From: Siphonodentalium dalli
Lineage: Eukaryota; Mollusca; Scaphopoda; Gadilida; Siphonodentaliidae
Length of the DNA stretch: 64,000 nt
Assembly (NCBI GenBank): GCA_032622095.1
Contig: CP136068.1
Span: 59,480,025-59,544,024, forward strand
Direction of reading: 5' to 3'
The position numbers and the translations under genes were made by a program. The notes beneath the pieces were generated by a model. That model worked only from the letters and a program-made list of their open reading frames with translations, was not told the DNA's origin and ran no database searches. This document shows, piece after piece, positions 22,701 to 35,290 of this stretch. Within the stretch, counting starts at the first letter, position 1, and each line of letters starts with the position of its first letter.

Positions 22701-22805
22701 ATCGCTCCTACGAATGGAGCATCGATCCGTTCTATCGTTGGGCCAACGTCATTTCTATCGTTGGGCCAACGTTGGGCCAACTATGGATGTTGCCGCTGGC
22801 TCGGC
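19771..22805 (+). repeat. Array unit U3 up to the truncated palindrome
   Basis: A truncated satellite (19771-19901) is followed by U3 leader (19902-20339), satellite blocks (20340-22161), trailer (22162-22735) and 70 bp of the palindromic element (22736-22805). It copies U2 at offset 4004 and departs at GCTGGCTCGG, where U2 continues CGTCGG and U3 goes to CTAAAATAGACC. Confidence 0.9.
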
Positions 22806-23495
22806 TAAAATAGACCGATCGTTCATTGACAGCCAGCATGCATGTGGATAAGGCGAGCAAACCTTCGCGATAAATCACAAAACAACTTTGCGAAAAATTA
22901 CAAACACCTTTGCGATAACTCGCAAACCTTTACGATAAATCTCCAACATCTTTACGATGACTCTCAGACTGCATACTGGGTGATTATATTTTGCGATTTA
23001 TCGCAAACATTTTTGAAATTTGTGCTAAAAATTTCTTAATTTGTGTGTAAACATTATAAATCAGCCATCTTGAACAGGTCTCCGTGAACAACCTATCAAT
23101 TTATAATTGAATGGTCGGGCTAAAATAGACCGATCAGTCATTCACAGCCAGATGCAAGAATGGTGAGAGGAGCAAAACTTTGCGAAAAATCACAAACACC
23201 TTCGCGATAACACGCAAACCATTACGATAAATCTCAAACAGCTTTACGATAAATCTCAGACTACATGTACGTACTGTGTGAATAAATTTTTTGATGTATC
23301 GCAAAGATGTTTGAGATTTGTCGCAAAGGTTTTTCGCCGATAATGGGCTTCTGTGAACATTATAAATCAGACATCTTAAACAGGTCTGAGTGAACAACCT
23401 ATCAATCTATAATTGCCCGGACATGCTAAAATAACCGATCGGTCAATCACAGCCAGGGGAGCAAATCTTTGCGATAACTCCCAAACCTTTGTATT
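22806..23495 (+). repeat. TTTGCGATAAATC modules, 2.3 tandem copies (U3)
   Basis: Three modules begin CTAAAATAGACCGATC or a close variant (22806, about 23119 and about 23424) and each continues with CACAGCCAG. The first two contain many TTTGCGATAAATCTC-type words in both orientations and end ACATTATAAATCAG...CAACCTATCAAT. The third is cut short. The unit is about 310 bp. The same block is at 27362-28050 in U4. Confidence 0.8.
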
Positions 23496-24335
23496 AGTGT
23501 GTGATAAGCAAAATACTCAAAAATGGGGAGATCATTAACTTTGGTTAATTAAAACTGTTGTTTGAAAAATACCGCTATAGCGCTCACTAGTCCTCGCTAC
23601 AAGATGTTGAATAGGTTACCAGAATTATTATCACTCTCCCAAAAAAATTGCCACGGTGTTCAGTGTTTTGCTTATCGTACACTTCCAATGCGCTGTATCA
23701 GTAAATGAACAAATACTAAGATACATTTAACACAAAGAGAGTTTAATGTATTTAATATATGATAAAGTTTGGTAAAGCCATAGTTAATAAATTATTCTCC
23801 ATTCGCATCTATGCGTCAACAAGTCAATGGCATTGCCTGATCACCAGACCCATTTTAATGTAGAATTTCGCTAATATGGTTTCCAGTTATGGATGAGGTT
23901 ATTTCCTAGCAAAGCGGAAATGGCCGAATTGCTCAGAATGATAACCACACATGTAGCCAGACATGTTTTGTCTAATTGACCCCCCCCCCCCCCCCTTGAA
24001 CAACATTGGCCACCGATATTACCAGTACTAGTAGTTGCGAATGTCGGTCATGTGACCAACTTTGAATGTTAATTAAACCGTAAACAAATTATTAATTGAA
24101 ATATTGTTTTGTGTATAGTTAATATGGTGCATGGCACTGACGAAAAGCTGGACTGGGTGTTTACAAGGTGTCCATGTGAAAAATTAGTGCAGAGTACAGT
24201 GGTCGCAAAATATTATTATTTAAATAAGACTGTATAAAGATTATCTGCGCCTCTGCGGTTGCCACATATCAACCACTTGACCATGGTTGAACGGCGGTAT
24301 GGTATAACCGGTGTCATTAACGCCCTACAACCTTG
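23496..24335 (+). repeat. Non-coding 3' part of U3 insert
   Basis: AT-rich sequence with a 16-base C-run at 23980-23995. It is repeated at 28051-28886, where the C-run is 11. No gene. It ends at CCTACAACCTTG, just before the U4 leader. Confidence 0.7.
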
Positions 24336-27300
24336 TTTTGTGTATAAGCCATGTTACTACAAGCGGATTCGATCGATGTCTACTCGTCTGTCAAAACCAT
24401 CAACGGCTTGCAAGACATGGAGATAGCAACTTACATGCACCAGTATTCCAGCATGGTCTATATTGTGTTGCATATTGTTATATTGTGAATAGTATTGCAC
24501 GTCTGACATCAACGCGACCTACAGAACACCATGTATGACATAAACTCATCAGCTTATGGTTATTCACTTGGATGGAAATTCTTACTCGTCCTGAGTTGTG
24601 CATTCAATTAGATGCCAAAATTCGGCATGCATCGGTGTGTCAATAATCGGCATTGAAAGGATACGTGTGTTCTTCTTGTTGTTGCAGTTACATCAGTAAT
24701 TAATCATAACGATAACCCATGCAGGTGGGTAAATTTCAGATATTCAAGGAGGTGAATATAACATGTTTTCTCTCGGGATATGATTTCTTCAGAAGGATTG
24801 TCAATCTATATATACGAAACAGTTGCTTCATACAAGCCAAAGTACTGCATACATATATGCATGAGCCATGAGAACACTGAATCCAGTTCACGACACATCA
24901 TAAAAATATTATATTTGATATAATATGTTGGGTTTCTATACATAAATAAATTTTTATGGATCCACGAGTTTAATTTCTCCCAGATAAATCATCCCAACAT
25001 ATACAAGCGTACATAGATACAAATAAGCTGTGTAATTGCTCATTTCATAATATGTTTACAGATAAAATTAATTGGCATATTGAATGCATATACTCAGAAC
25101 AGTATCATGGACTATTTTGAAAACGGCATGTAAACACGCGATTTTCTTTCTGACGTGACATGTTCTATCACCATGCACGATGTTCCCTCTAAATATATAA
25201 CACTAGCCGATGAGCCCGACGTTGTCCGGGCTATTCAACCGGGCTATTCAAAAACCAAATTTCAAGTCGATCGCTCTACCCGTTTCCGAGATCTGGTCTG
25301 CGCATGCGCGAAGCTGGCGTCGCACGGGCTCGGCGACCCGATAAAATTCGTATCCGGGGCAAGATACATTCACATACCAAATTTCAAGTCGATAGCTCCA
25401 CCCGTTTCCGAGATCTCGTCTGCGCATGCGCGAAGATGGTGTCGCACGGGCTCGGCGACCCGATAAAATTCGCATCCGGGGCAAGATACATTCACATAGC
25501 AAATTTCAAGTCGATAGCTCCACCCGTTTCCGAGATCTCGTCTGCGCATGCGCGAAGCGGGCGCCGCACGGGCTCGCCAATACGACAACGACGACCGCCT
25601 GGTCAAACTACACTCACGTACCAAGTTTCGTCCCGATCGGTCAAGAATCGTAGATTTGTATTAATGACAGACAGACAGACAAACAAACATACATACAGAC
25701 AGAGGTCTTCAAAATATATATGAGACTAGCCGATGAGCCCGACGTTGTCCGGGCTATTCAAAATCAAATTTCAAGTCGATAGCTCCACCCGTTTCCGAGA
25801 TCTCGTCTGCGCATGCGCGAAGCTGGCGTCGCACGGGCACGGCGACCCGATAAAATTCGTATCCGGGGCAAAATACATTCACATACCAAATTTCAAGTCG
25901 ATAGCTCCACCCGTTTCCGAGATCTCGTCTGCGCATGCGCTGCACGGGCGTCGCACGGGCTCGCCAATACGACAACGACGACCGTCCGGGCTATTCAAAA
26001 ACCAAATTTCAAGTCGATAGCTCTACCCGTTTCCGAGATCTGGTCTGCGCATGCGCGAAGCTGGCGTCGCACGGGTTCGGCGACCCGATACAATTCGTAT
26101 CCGGGGCAAGATACATTCACATACCAAATTTCAAGTCGATAGCTCCACCCGTTTCCGAGATCTCGTCTGCGCATGCGCTGCACGGGCGTCGCACGGGCTC
26201 GCCAATACGACAACGACGACCGTCCGGGCTATTCAAAAACCAAATTTCAAGTCGATAGCTCCACCCGTTTCCGAGATCTCGTCTGCGCTTGCGCGAAGCT
26301 GGCGTCGCACGGGTTCGGCGACCCGATACAATTCGTATCCGGGGCAAGATACATTCACATACCAAATTTCAAGTCGATAGCTCCACCCGTTTCCGATATC
26401 TCGTCTGCGCATGCGCGAAGCTGGCGTCGCACGCGCTCGGCGACCCGATAAAATTCGCATCCGGGGCAAGATACATTCACATAGCAAATTTCAAGTCGAT
26501 AGCTCCACCCGTTTCCGAGATCTCGTCTGCGCATGCGCGAATCGGGCGCCGCACGGGCTCGCCAATATGACAACGTTCACCGCCTGGTCAAACTACACAC
26601 ACGTACCAAGTTTCGTCCCGATCGGTCGAGAATCGTAGATTTGTATAAATGACAGACAGACAGACAGACAGACAAACAAACAAACATACAGACAGAGGTC
26701 TTCAAAATATATATGAGATTACTGGTAGTAAACCAGCAATTACTAGTTTTAATTTAATCATATGCACTTTGGGCCGTTTCAAATTTTGCACATCCACATC
26801 AGATCATCCTCCAGAATAATGATGTTCGAAGAAGATATAACCTGACTAAAATTTAAAGCCACCATATAATGTTTGAATATTTTTTCCCAACATTATCGAG
26901 AGCACAAAATCGAAAAATGAGCAGAATTGAGCTGAAATAAACATTTCTGGATGGTAAAGGAATATATGAGCTAACAAAAAATATGTAGCGCTTTCGATAA
27001 CTTTATTTTCTTTAGAGTGAGTGGATGGTCAAGATTCTTAAAATCAACAACTATTAGCATGTCATTTTGTCTTTATTTAAATCGGCAGACATTGTTTTCT
27101 ATATGTTTCATTTTCTTCGAGTTTTATACTTGTGAATTTAAATAATATTTCCAATTATAATACTTTGAAGTTGCAAACATTATGTGGAACTTTGTATGTA
27201 TAAATTGGTATGTTGTATCTTAGCAGATGTTATAAAGACGCCCTGATGTGAGGGGAATCGCTCCTACGAATGGAGCATCGATCCGTTCTATCGTTGGGCC

Positions 27301-28886
27301 AACGTCATTTCTATCGTTGGGCCAACGTTGGGCCAACTATGGATGTTGCCGCTGGCTCGGCTAAAATAGACCGATCGTTCATTGACAGCCAGCATGCATG
27401 TGGATAAGGCGAGCAAACCTTCGCGATAAATCACAAAACAACTTTGCGAAAAATTACAAACACCTTTGCGATAACTCGCAAACCTTTACGATAAATCTCC
27501 AACATCTTTACGATGACTCTCAGACTGCATACTGGGTGATTATATTTTGCGATTTATCGCAAACATTTTTGAAATTTGTGCTAAAAATTTCTTAATTTGT
27601 GTGTAAACATTATAAATCAGCCATCTTGAACAGGTCTCCGTGAACAACCTATCAATTTATAATTGAATGGTCGGGCTAAAATAGACCGATCAGTCATTCA
27701 CAGCCAGATGCAAGAATGGTGAGAGGAGCAAAACTTTGCGAAAAATCACAAACACCTTCGCGATAACACGCAAACCATTACGATAAATCTCAAACAGCTT
27801 TACGATAAATCTCAGACTACATGTACGTACTGTGTGAATAAATTTTTTGATGTATCGCAAAGATGTTTGAGATTTGTCGCAAAGGTTTTTCGCCGATAAT
27901 GGGCTTCTGTGAACATTATAAATCAGACATCTTAAACAGGTCTGAGTGAACAACCTATCAATCTATAATTGCCCGGACATGCTAAAATAACCGATCGGTC
28001 AATCACAGCCAGGGGAGCAAATCTTTGCGATAACTCCCAAACCTTTGTATTAGTGTGTGATAAGCAAAATACTCAAAAATGGGGAGATCATTAACTTTGG
28101 TTAATTAAAACTGTTGTTTGAAAAATACCGCTATAGCGCTCACTAGTCCTCGCTACAAGATGTTGAATAGGTTACCAGAATTATTATCACTCTCCCAAAA
28201 AAATTGCCACGGTGTTCAGTGTTTTGCTTATCGTACACTTCCAATGCGCTGTATCAGTAAATGAACAAATACTAAGATACATTTAACACAAAGAGAGTTT
28301 AATGTATTTAATATATGATAAAGTTTGGTAAAGCCATAGTTAATAAATTATTCTCCATTCGCATCTATGCGTCAACAAGTCAATGGCATTGCCTGATCAC
28401 CAGACCCATTTTAATGTAGAATTTCGCTAATATGGTTTCCAGTTATGGATGAGGTTATTTCCTAGCAAAGCGGAAATGGCCGAATTGCTCAGAATGATAA
28501 CCACACATGTAGCCAGACATGTTTTGTCTAATTGACCCCCCCCCCCTTGAACAACATTGGCCACCGATATTACCAGTACTAGTAGTTGCGAATGTCGGTC
28601 ATGTGACCAACTTTGAATGTTAATTAAACCGTAAACAAATTATTAATTGAAATATTGTTTTGTGTATAGTTAATATGGTGCATGGCACTGACGAAAAGCT
28701 GGACTGGGTGTTTACAAGGTGTCCATGTGAAAAATTAGTGCAGAGTACAGTGGTCGCAAAATATTATTATTTAAATAAGACTGTATAAAGATTATCTGCG
28801 CCTCTGCGGTTGCCACATATCAACCACTTGACCATGGTTGAACGGCGGTATGGTATAACCGGTGTCATTAACGCCCTACAACCTTG
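24336..28886 (+). repeat. Array unit U4, the complete 4551-bp unit
   Basis: It contains leader (24336-25201), satellite blocks (25202-26717), trailer (26718-27291), truncated palindrome (27292-27361), TTTGCGATAAATC modules (27362-28050) and an AT-rich end (28051-28886). It serves as the reference unit, because U4 and U5 share it at a constant 4551-bp offset up to the middle of satellite block 2. Confidence 0.9.
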
Positions 28887-31800
28887 TTTTGTGTATAAGC
28901 CATGTTACTACAAGCGGATTCGATCGATGTCTACTCGTCTGTCAAAACCATCAACGGCTTGCAAGACATGGAGATAGCAACTTACATGCACCAGTATTCC
29001 AGCATGGTCTATATTGTGTTGCATATTGTTATATTGTGAATAGTATTGCACGTCTGACATCAACGCGACCTACAGAACACCATGTATGACATAAACTCAT
29101 CAGCTTATGGTTATTCACTTGGATGGAAATTCTTACTCGTCCTGAGTTGTGCATTCAATTAGATGCCAAAATTCGGCATGCATCGGTGTGTCAATAATCG
29201 GCATTGAAAGGATACGTGTGTTCTTCTTGTTGTTGCAGTTACATCAGTAATTAATCATAACGATAACCCATGCAGGTGGGTAAATTTCAGATATTCAAGG
29301 AGGTGAATATAACATGTTTTCTCTCGGGATATGATTTCTTCAGAAGGATTGTCAATCTATATATACGAAACAGTTGCTTCATACAAGCCAAAGTACTGCA
29401 TACATATATGCATGAGCCATGAGAACACTGAATCCAGTTCACGACACATCATAAAAATATTATATTTGATATAATATGTTGGGTTTCTATACATAAATAA
29501 ATTTTTATGGATCCACGAGTTTAATTTCTCCCAGATAAATCATCCCAACATATACAAGCGTACATAGATACAAATAAGCTGTGTAATTGCTCATTTCATA
29601 ATATGTTTACAGATAAAATTAATTGGCATATTGAATGCATATACTCAGAACAGTATCATGGACTATTTTGAAAACGGCATGTAAACACGCGATTTTCTTT
29701 CTGACGTGACATGTTCTATCACCATGCACGATGTTCCCTCTAAATATATAACACTAGCCGATGAGCCCGACGTTGTCCGGGCTATTCAACCGGGCTATTC
29801 AAAAACCAAATTTCAAGTCGATCGCTCTACCCGTTTCCGAGATCTGGTCTGCGCATGCGCGAAGCTGGCGTCGCACGGGCTCGGCGACCCGATAAAATTC
29901 GTATCCGGGGCAAGATACATTCACATACCAAATTTCAAGTCGATAGCTCCACCCGTTTCCGAGATCTCGTCTGCGCATGCGCGAAGATGGTGTCGCACGG
30001 GCTCGGCGACCCGATAAAATTCGCATCCGGGGCAAGATACATTCACATAGCAAATTTCAAGTCGATAGCTCCACCCGTTTCCGAGATCTCGTCTGCGCAT
30101 GCGCGAAGCGGGCACCGCACGGGCTCGCCAATACGACAACGACGACCGCCTGGTCAAACTACACTCACGTACCAAGTTTCGTCCCGATCGGTCAAGAATC
30201 GTAGATTTGTATTAATGACAGACAGACAGACAAACAAACATACATACAGACAGAGGTCTTCAAAATATATATGAGACTAGCCGATGAGCCCGACGTTGTC
30301 CGGGCTATTCAAAACCAAATTTCAAGTCGATAGCTCCACCCGTTTCCGAGATCTCGTCTGCGCATGCGCGAAGCTGGCGTCGCACGGGCTCGGCGACCCG
30401 ATAAAATTCGTATCCGGGGCAAGATACATTCACATACCAAATTTCAAGTCGATAGCTCCACCCGTTTCCGAGATCTCGTCTGCGCATGCGCTGCACGGGC
30501 GTCGCACGGGCTCGCCAATACGACAACGACGACCGTCCAGGCTATTCAAAAACCAAATTTCAAGTCGATAGCTCTACCCGTTTCCGAGATCTGGTCTGCG
30601 CATGCGCGAAGCTGGCGTCGCACGGGTTCGGCGACCCGATACAATTCGTATCCGGGGCAAGATACATTCACATACCAAATTTCAAGTCGATAGCTCCACC
30701 CGTTTCCGAGATCTCGTCTGCGCATGCGCTGCACGGGCGTCGCACGGGCTCGCCAATACGACAACGACGACCGTCCGGGCTATTCAAAAACCAAATTTCA
30801 AGTCGATAGCTCCACCCGTTTCCGAGATCTGGTCTGCGCATGCGCGAAGCTGTCGTCGCACGGGTTCGGCGACCCGATACAATTCGTATCCGGGGCAAGA
30901 TACATTCACATACCAAATTTCAAGTCGATAGCTCCACCCGTTTCCGAGATCTCGTCTGCGCATGCGCTGCACGGGCGTCGCACGGGCTCGCCAATACGAC
31001 AACGACGACCGTCCGGGCTATTCAAAAACCAAATTTCAAGTCGATAGCTCTACCCGTTTCCGAGATCTGGTCTGCGCATGCGCGAAGCTGGCGTCGCACG
31101 GGTTCGGCGACCCGATACAATTCGTATCCGGGGCAAGATACATTCACATACCAAATTTCAAGTCGATAGCTCCACCCGTTTCCGATATCTCGTCTGCGCA
31201 TGCGCGAAGCTGGCGTCGCACGCGCTCGGCGACCCGATAAAATTCGCATCCGGGGCAAGATACATTCACATAGCAAATTTCAAGTCGATAGCTCCACCCG
31301 TTTCCGAGATCTCGTCTGCGCACGCGCGAAGCTGGCGCCGCACGGGCTCGCCAATACGACAACGTTCACCGCCTGGTCAAACTACACACACGTACCAAGT
31401 TTCGTCCCGATCGGTCGAGAATCGTAGATTTGTATAAATGACAGACAGACAGACAGGCAGACAAACAAACAAACATACAGACAGAGGTCTTCAAAATATA
31501 TATGAGATTACTGGTAGTAAACGAGCAATTACTAGTTTTAATTTAATCATATGCACTTTGGGCCGTTTCAAATTTTGCACATCCACATCAGATCATCCTC
31601 CAGAATAATGATGTTCGAAGAAGATATAACCTGACTAAAATTTAAAGCCACCATATAATGTTTGAATATTTTTTCCCAACATTATCGAGAGCACAAAATC
31701 GAAAAATGAGCAGAATTGAGCTGAAATAAACATTTCTGGATGGTAAAGGAATATATGAGCTAACAAAAAATATGTAGCGCTTTCGATAACTTTATTTTCT

Positions 31801-32080
31801 TTAGAGTGAGTGGATGGTCAAGATTCTTAAAATCAACAACTATTAGCATGTCATTTTGTCTTTATTTAAATCGGCAGACATTTTTTTCTATATGTTTCAT
31901 TTTCTTCGAGTTTTATACTTGTGAATTTAAATAATATTTCCAATTATAATACTTTGAAGTTGCAAACATTATGTGGAACTTTGTATGTATAAATTGGTAT
32001 GTTGTATCTTAGCAGATGTTATAAAGACGCCCTGATGTGAGGGGAATCGCTCCTACGAATGGAGCATCGATCCGTTCTAT
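28887..32080 (+). repeat. Array unit U5, leader to trailer
   Basis: Leader is 28887-29752, satellites 29753-31506, trailer 31507-32080. Block 2 (from 30276) holds one more 238-bp dimer than U4, so the satellite number differs between otherwise identical units. U5 is the last unit and leads into the only palindromic element with both outer ends. Confidence 0.88.
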
Positions 32081-32479
32081 CGTTGGGCCAACGTCATTTC
32101 TATCGTTGGGCCAACTATGGATGTTGCCGCTGGCTCGGCGTCGGATCCCGTCGTCGACTCGACGGTGGTTCGACGTCGAGCCGACGTTTCGTGCGCCGTC
32201 GGGCACCCGACGTTGAAACGACGTCGAACCAACGGTATATTCTACCATTAATACGTTGGGCCAACGTTGGCCCAACGTCGTATTAATAGTAGAATACACC
32301 GTTGGTTCGACGTCGTTTCAACGTCGGGTGCTCGACGGCGCGACAACGTCGGCTCGACGTCGAGCCCCCGTCGAGTCAACGACGGGATCCGACGTCGAGC
32401 CAGCGGCAACAGCCATAGTGCATGGCCCAACGTTGGATTCCAACGTTGGCCCAACGATAGAAATGACGTTGGCCCAACG
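32081..32479. mobile_element. Complete palindromic GTTGGGCCAACG element (399 bp)
   Basis: Outer inverted repeats: CGTTGGGCCAACGTCATTTC at 32081 and its complement ending at 32479. Inner arms carry GGATCCCGTCGTCGACTCGA and a near-complement, meeting near 32265. Both flanks have TA within two bases of the ends, so a TA target site is possible but not proven. At almost 400 bp with no frame, it is a foldback MITE. Confidence 0.75.
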
Positions 32480-32486
32480 TTAGTGT

Positions 32487-33372
32487 AAACATATTTTTAT
32501 TTCCAAATCCAAACATAATACACATAATACACAAGTGACATAAATATATAACATATAAGAGATAAATGTATGGAAACGTGTGTGTGCTATCTGGGTACTG
32601 TATGTAGATGGAGTTAACCCCATTTATTGCAAAAAAATGACAAAAAAACGCGAATTTGATAAATTATTACGGTCTTAAATGGCAGAAAGTGAAATATTCT
32701 GGAAACGTATCATACAAATGGTATAGACAGTTGTGTCTAAATGTAATTTGTAACCTGATTCCAAAAAACAATGTTGGCAACTCGACAAATAATTATTTCT
32801 GACCTAAAATGACAATTAAAAATGGCCGCCATCAGAACAAAGTCTAGATTTTCGTTTACTGTTATATGTTGATCTAAGACGTTTTAATATTATGCATTTC
32901 CGTACTTTCGAACGAATTGTGACAAGAGACACTATACACAGAACATATGTGATAATCTAAAGTGAACATGTTTGACATTTAACCCACTTTAAGCCCAAAA
33001 ATGACAAAAAAATGCGAATTTTATAAATTATTGCGGTCTTAAATGGCAGAAAGTTAAATATATCCTTCAAATGGTTTATACAGTTGTGTCTAAATGTAAT
33101 TTGTAACCTGATTAAAAAAAAAATGTTGGCAACTCGACAAATAATTATTTCTGACCTAAAATGACAATTAAAAATGGCCGCCATCAGAACAAAGTCTAGA
33201 TTTTCGTTACTGTTTACCCCTCATCTCCTCTCTTGTTGTCAAGGATGTAGATGATAAATGTGTCACTATATACTCTCAAAGACTCATGATTCCAAAACAC
33301 AATGTTGGCAACTCTACAAATAATTATTTCTGACCTAAAATGACAATTCAAAATGGCCGATATAATAATCAG
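32487..33372. repeat. Dispersed repeat family R, tandem diverged copies
   Basis: Two copies (about 32630-32880 and 32990-33215) and a partial one (33270-33372) share AAATTATTRCGGTCTTAAATG, TTGGCAACTCGACAAATAAT and AAATGGCCGCCATCAGAAC. The same family appears on the other strand at 49655-49810, 56525-56900 and 59260-59515. A fragment TACTGTATGTAGATGGAGTT near 32597 matches the 35.8 kb palindrome. No gene. Confidence 0.7.
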
Positions 33373-33376
33373 TTAA

Positions 33377-33856
33377 AGGTACTCAACCCGATAAAACTCC
33401 TCTCAATTACTATTTCAATGGCTTCGGGGGTCAAAAATATTTGATTCGAGTCGAGGAAGTCACCCATCAAAGCTCAGATTTGTTAGATATCGATTTTAGA
33501 AATCTATTATTTTTCATTATCGGGAATTGTTTCTGGCCCAGAAGACAGTAAAAAAATCGTTGTTATTACCCACTTGACCATAGAGTTATCCATCCTTGTC
33601 TGTTTGAATATAATTTTGGCGTAAAATCTCGAGCATGTTACCAAATTGACGGCAGTTATTGGTACTCATCTCGAGAACATAAGAATTTTCAAAAATCAAT
33701 ATCTAATAACTCTGAGCTTTGTTTGATGGGTTCCTCGACTCGAATCAAATATTTTTTACCCCCAAAGCCAAAGAAATAGTAATATAGGACCCTCTGATCG
33801 GATTGTTGTTGTTGGAATCTGTTGAGATGGGGACCCTCTTTACGGGTTGAGTACCT
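33377..33856. mobile_element. TTAA-flanked MITE, copy a (480 bp), with empty site in the window
   Basis: TTAA is at 33373-33376 and 33857-33860. The ends are AGGTACTCAACCCG and its complement. The interior is partly self-complementary (TTTGATTCGAGTCGAGGAA near both ends). The host sequence around it matches 49610-49660 inverted, where a single TTAA lies at the same point. That gives a direct before-and-after comparison. TTAA duplication is typical of piggyBac and Kolobok families. Confidence 0.9.
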
Positions 33857-33860
33857 TTAA

Positions 33861-34057
33861 ACATTCGAAAATCATCAGTAATATTATGAAACTGGTTCAT
33901 CAACACCCAATGCGACACAATTTGCCATCATATAGCCAAAATAGTCACATAAAAGCATTATTTATTATTGCAGTCAGTTCCACAGTTGCAGAGTGGTGTG
34001 CAGGGTGACTCTGATTTTCTGCATGTACACCTTGCTGTTACACACCCCTTATTGCAC
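33861..34057 (-). pseudogene. HEEADTR transposon gene, C-terminal Cys-rich end (left fragment)
   Basis: On the minus strand, from Element B's edge, it reads KGCVTARCTCRKSE, then CTPLCNCGTDCNNK and a stop at 33958. The C-x-C-R-K ... C-x-x-x-C-x-C ... C pattern is like the Cys-rich CXC-type tail I know from uncharacterised invertebrate transposon proteins. The 3' flank (33861-33957) matches the right copy after its stop. The upstream part of this same gene lies at 45151-45560, separated by Element B. Confidence 0.65.
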
Positions 34058-34106
34058 CACTGTCTGGAATCAGTACGGCTGACTCATGTTTAGACGTTTC
34101 CGGTTT

Positions 34107-35290
34107 CGTCGGATCTCGAATTATTGTTGTCGCGGTAGGCACACCTTTTTGCTTAATAAATACATTATGCGCGGATTTTTGGATTGGCAATGTAGTCAGT
34201 TGTTGTTTCTGTATTATTGTGTTTCTATGTACACTGAAAGTCGCTCGCAAAATGATTTCATACGACGATACGGTCGTGGTTTATGCCAAGTAAAAAGTGA
34301 AAAAAAGAAAAAATCGAGAAAAATAAATCATCTAGGATTGTATTCACAATGTTTCAGCAAAGCAATTCAACAAATAAAACATCCATCGCGAACTAGGAAC
34401 CTTCTCTGACACATACGAAGTTTCACTTGTCTTTAACATACATTTTTCGTGATATAGTGACTGTTTTTCAACAGGTGGTGTTGTTAAAAATTGTACGGTT
34501 TAGATGTCAACGATTGTGATTGTGTGCACGGTTTATCTCAGAATCGTGTGGATAAATACTAACCTAATTTTCTTTTTAAATCGTTCTCTGGAATATACCA
34601 CGTGATGTTGGATAAATAATAAATGTGACAAATCTAAATTTAATTGTTTTGTTCGTGATTTGGACTCCGGCAACAATAAAATTGCTTATCTACTACATAA
34701 TTATATACCGGTATGTATAATTATCTAGGCCTATCTCAAGACTCGTCCACGTACCTGTGTAAAGCGTGCATGCGTAAGGGTGCGTATGGTTGATGGGTCT
34801 ATACGCATTACGCACGGTGTCAAGACCGTTCACAGACATGAACAAGAAAACCATAGTCAGAAATGGTAACGCCACCAAGATTATAGTATTACATATAAAT
34901 AGAAATTATAAAAAATACATAAAATATTTTGATAACAATTGCGTTTAAACAAGTAATCCTTCAAATTATTACTAACAAAGCAAGTAAATGACTGTGGGGT
35001 CACTCAACAGATTATAAAGACTTGGACTTAGTATACTGTAAATACTGGGACTGTATATTTTTAAATTTTAGTCTAAAATTTAAATGAAATAATTAAAAGA
35101 TAAAATTTAGCAAGTAGTAAAAGTTAATTATATCATTTAATATTTTTTTTTGGTTAAATAAAGGAATAATTTAAATGTAAAATTTGGTTTTTTTAAAAAT
35201 GATTGACCGTGGCTCTTCCAATAATTGCGCGACTGACCTGGTCAATTGTTCTTAAGAAGTTGTTTTGAGAATTACTATGGAGGGACATAG
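34107..35290. other. Element B left interior
   Basis: AT-rich. It contains GTACGGTTTAG and GCACGGTTTAT words near 34493 and 34524 and a decayed family M start near 34985. A 107-codon frame (34086-34409) begins inside the TIR and has a Lys-rich end, but nothing I recognise. No gene call. Confidence 0.45.

Larger units (their letters stand above)
14066..32479 (+). repeat. 18.4 kb tandem array of 4.0-4.6 kb units (U1-U5)
   Basis: Units start at 14066 (U1), about 15898 (U2), 19902 (U3), 24336 (U4) and 28887 (U5). U2 and U3 match with an offset of 4004. U3 and U4 match with 4556, dropping to 4551 where a C-run shortens from 16 (23980-23995) to 11 (28536-28546). U4 and U5 match with 4551. Matching stretches are almost identical, differing by rare single bases, so amplification or homogenisation is recent. 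Units differ in which modules they carry: U1 is cut short at the second satellite block, U2 has an extra hairpin and minisatellite, and U3 and U4 have a 1.5 kb insert. Confidence 0.92.

Noticed and set aside
14885-31437. Dozens of 70-240 codon frames in the satellite blocks, repeated in every unit
   Set aside because: Monomer lengths of 122 and 116 are not multiples of three, frames are open on both strands at once, and the peptides only mirror the satellite. No coding role is supported.
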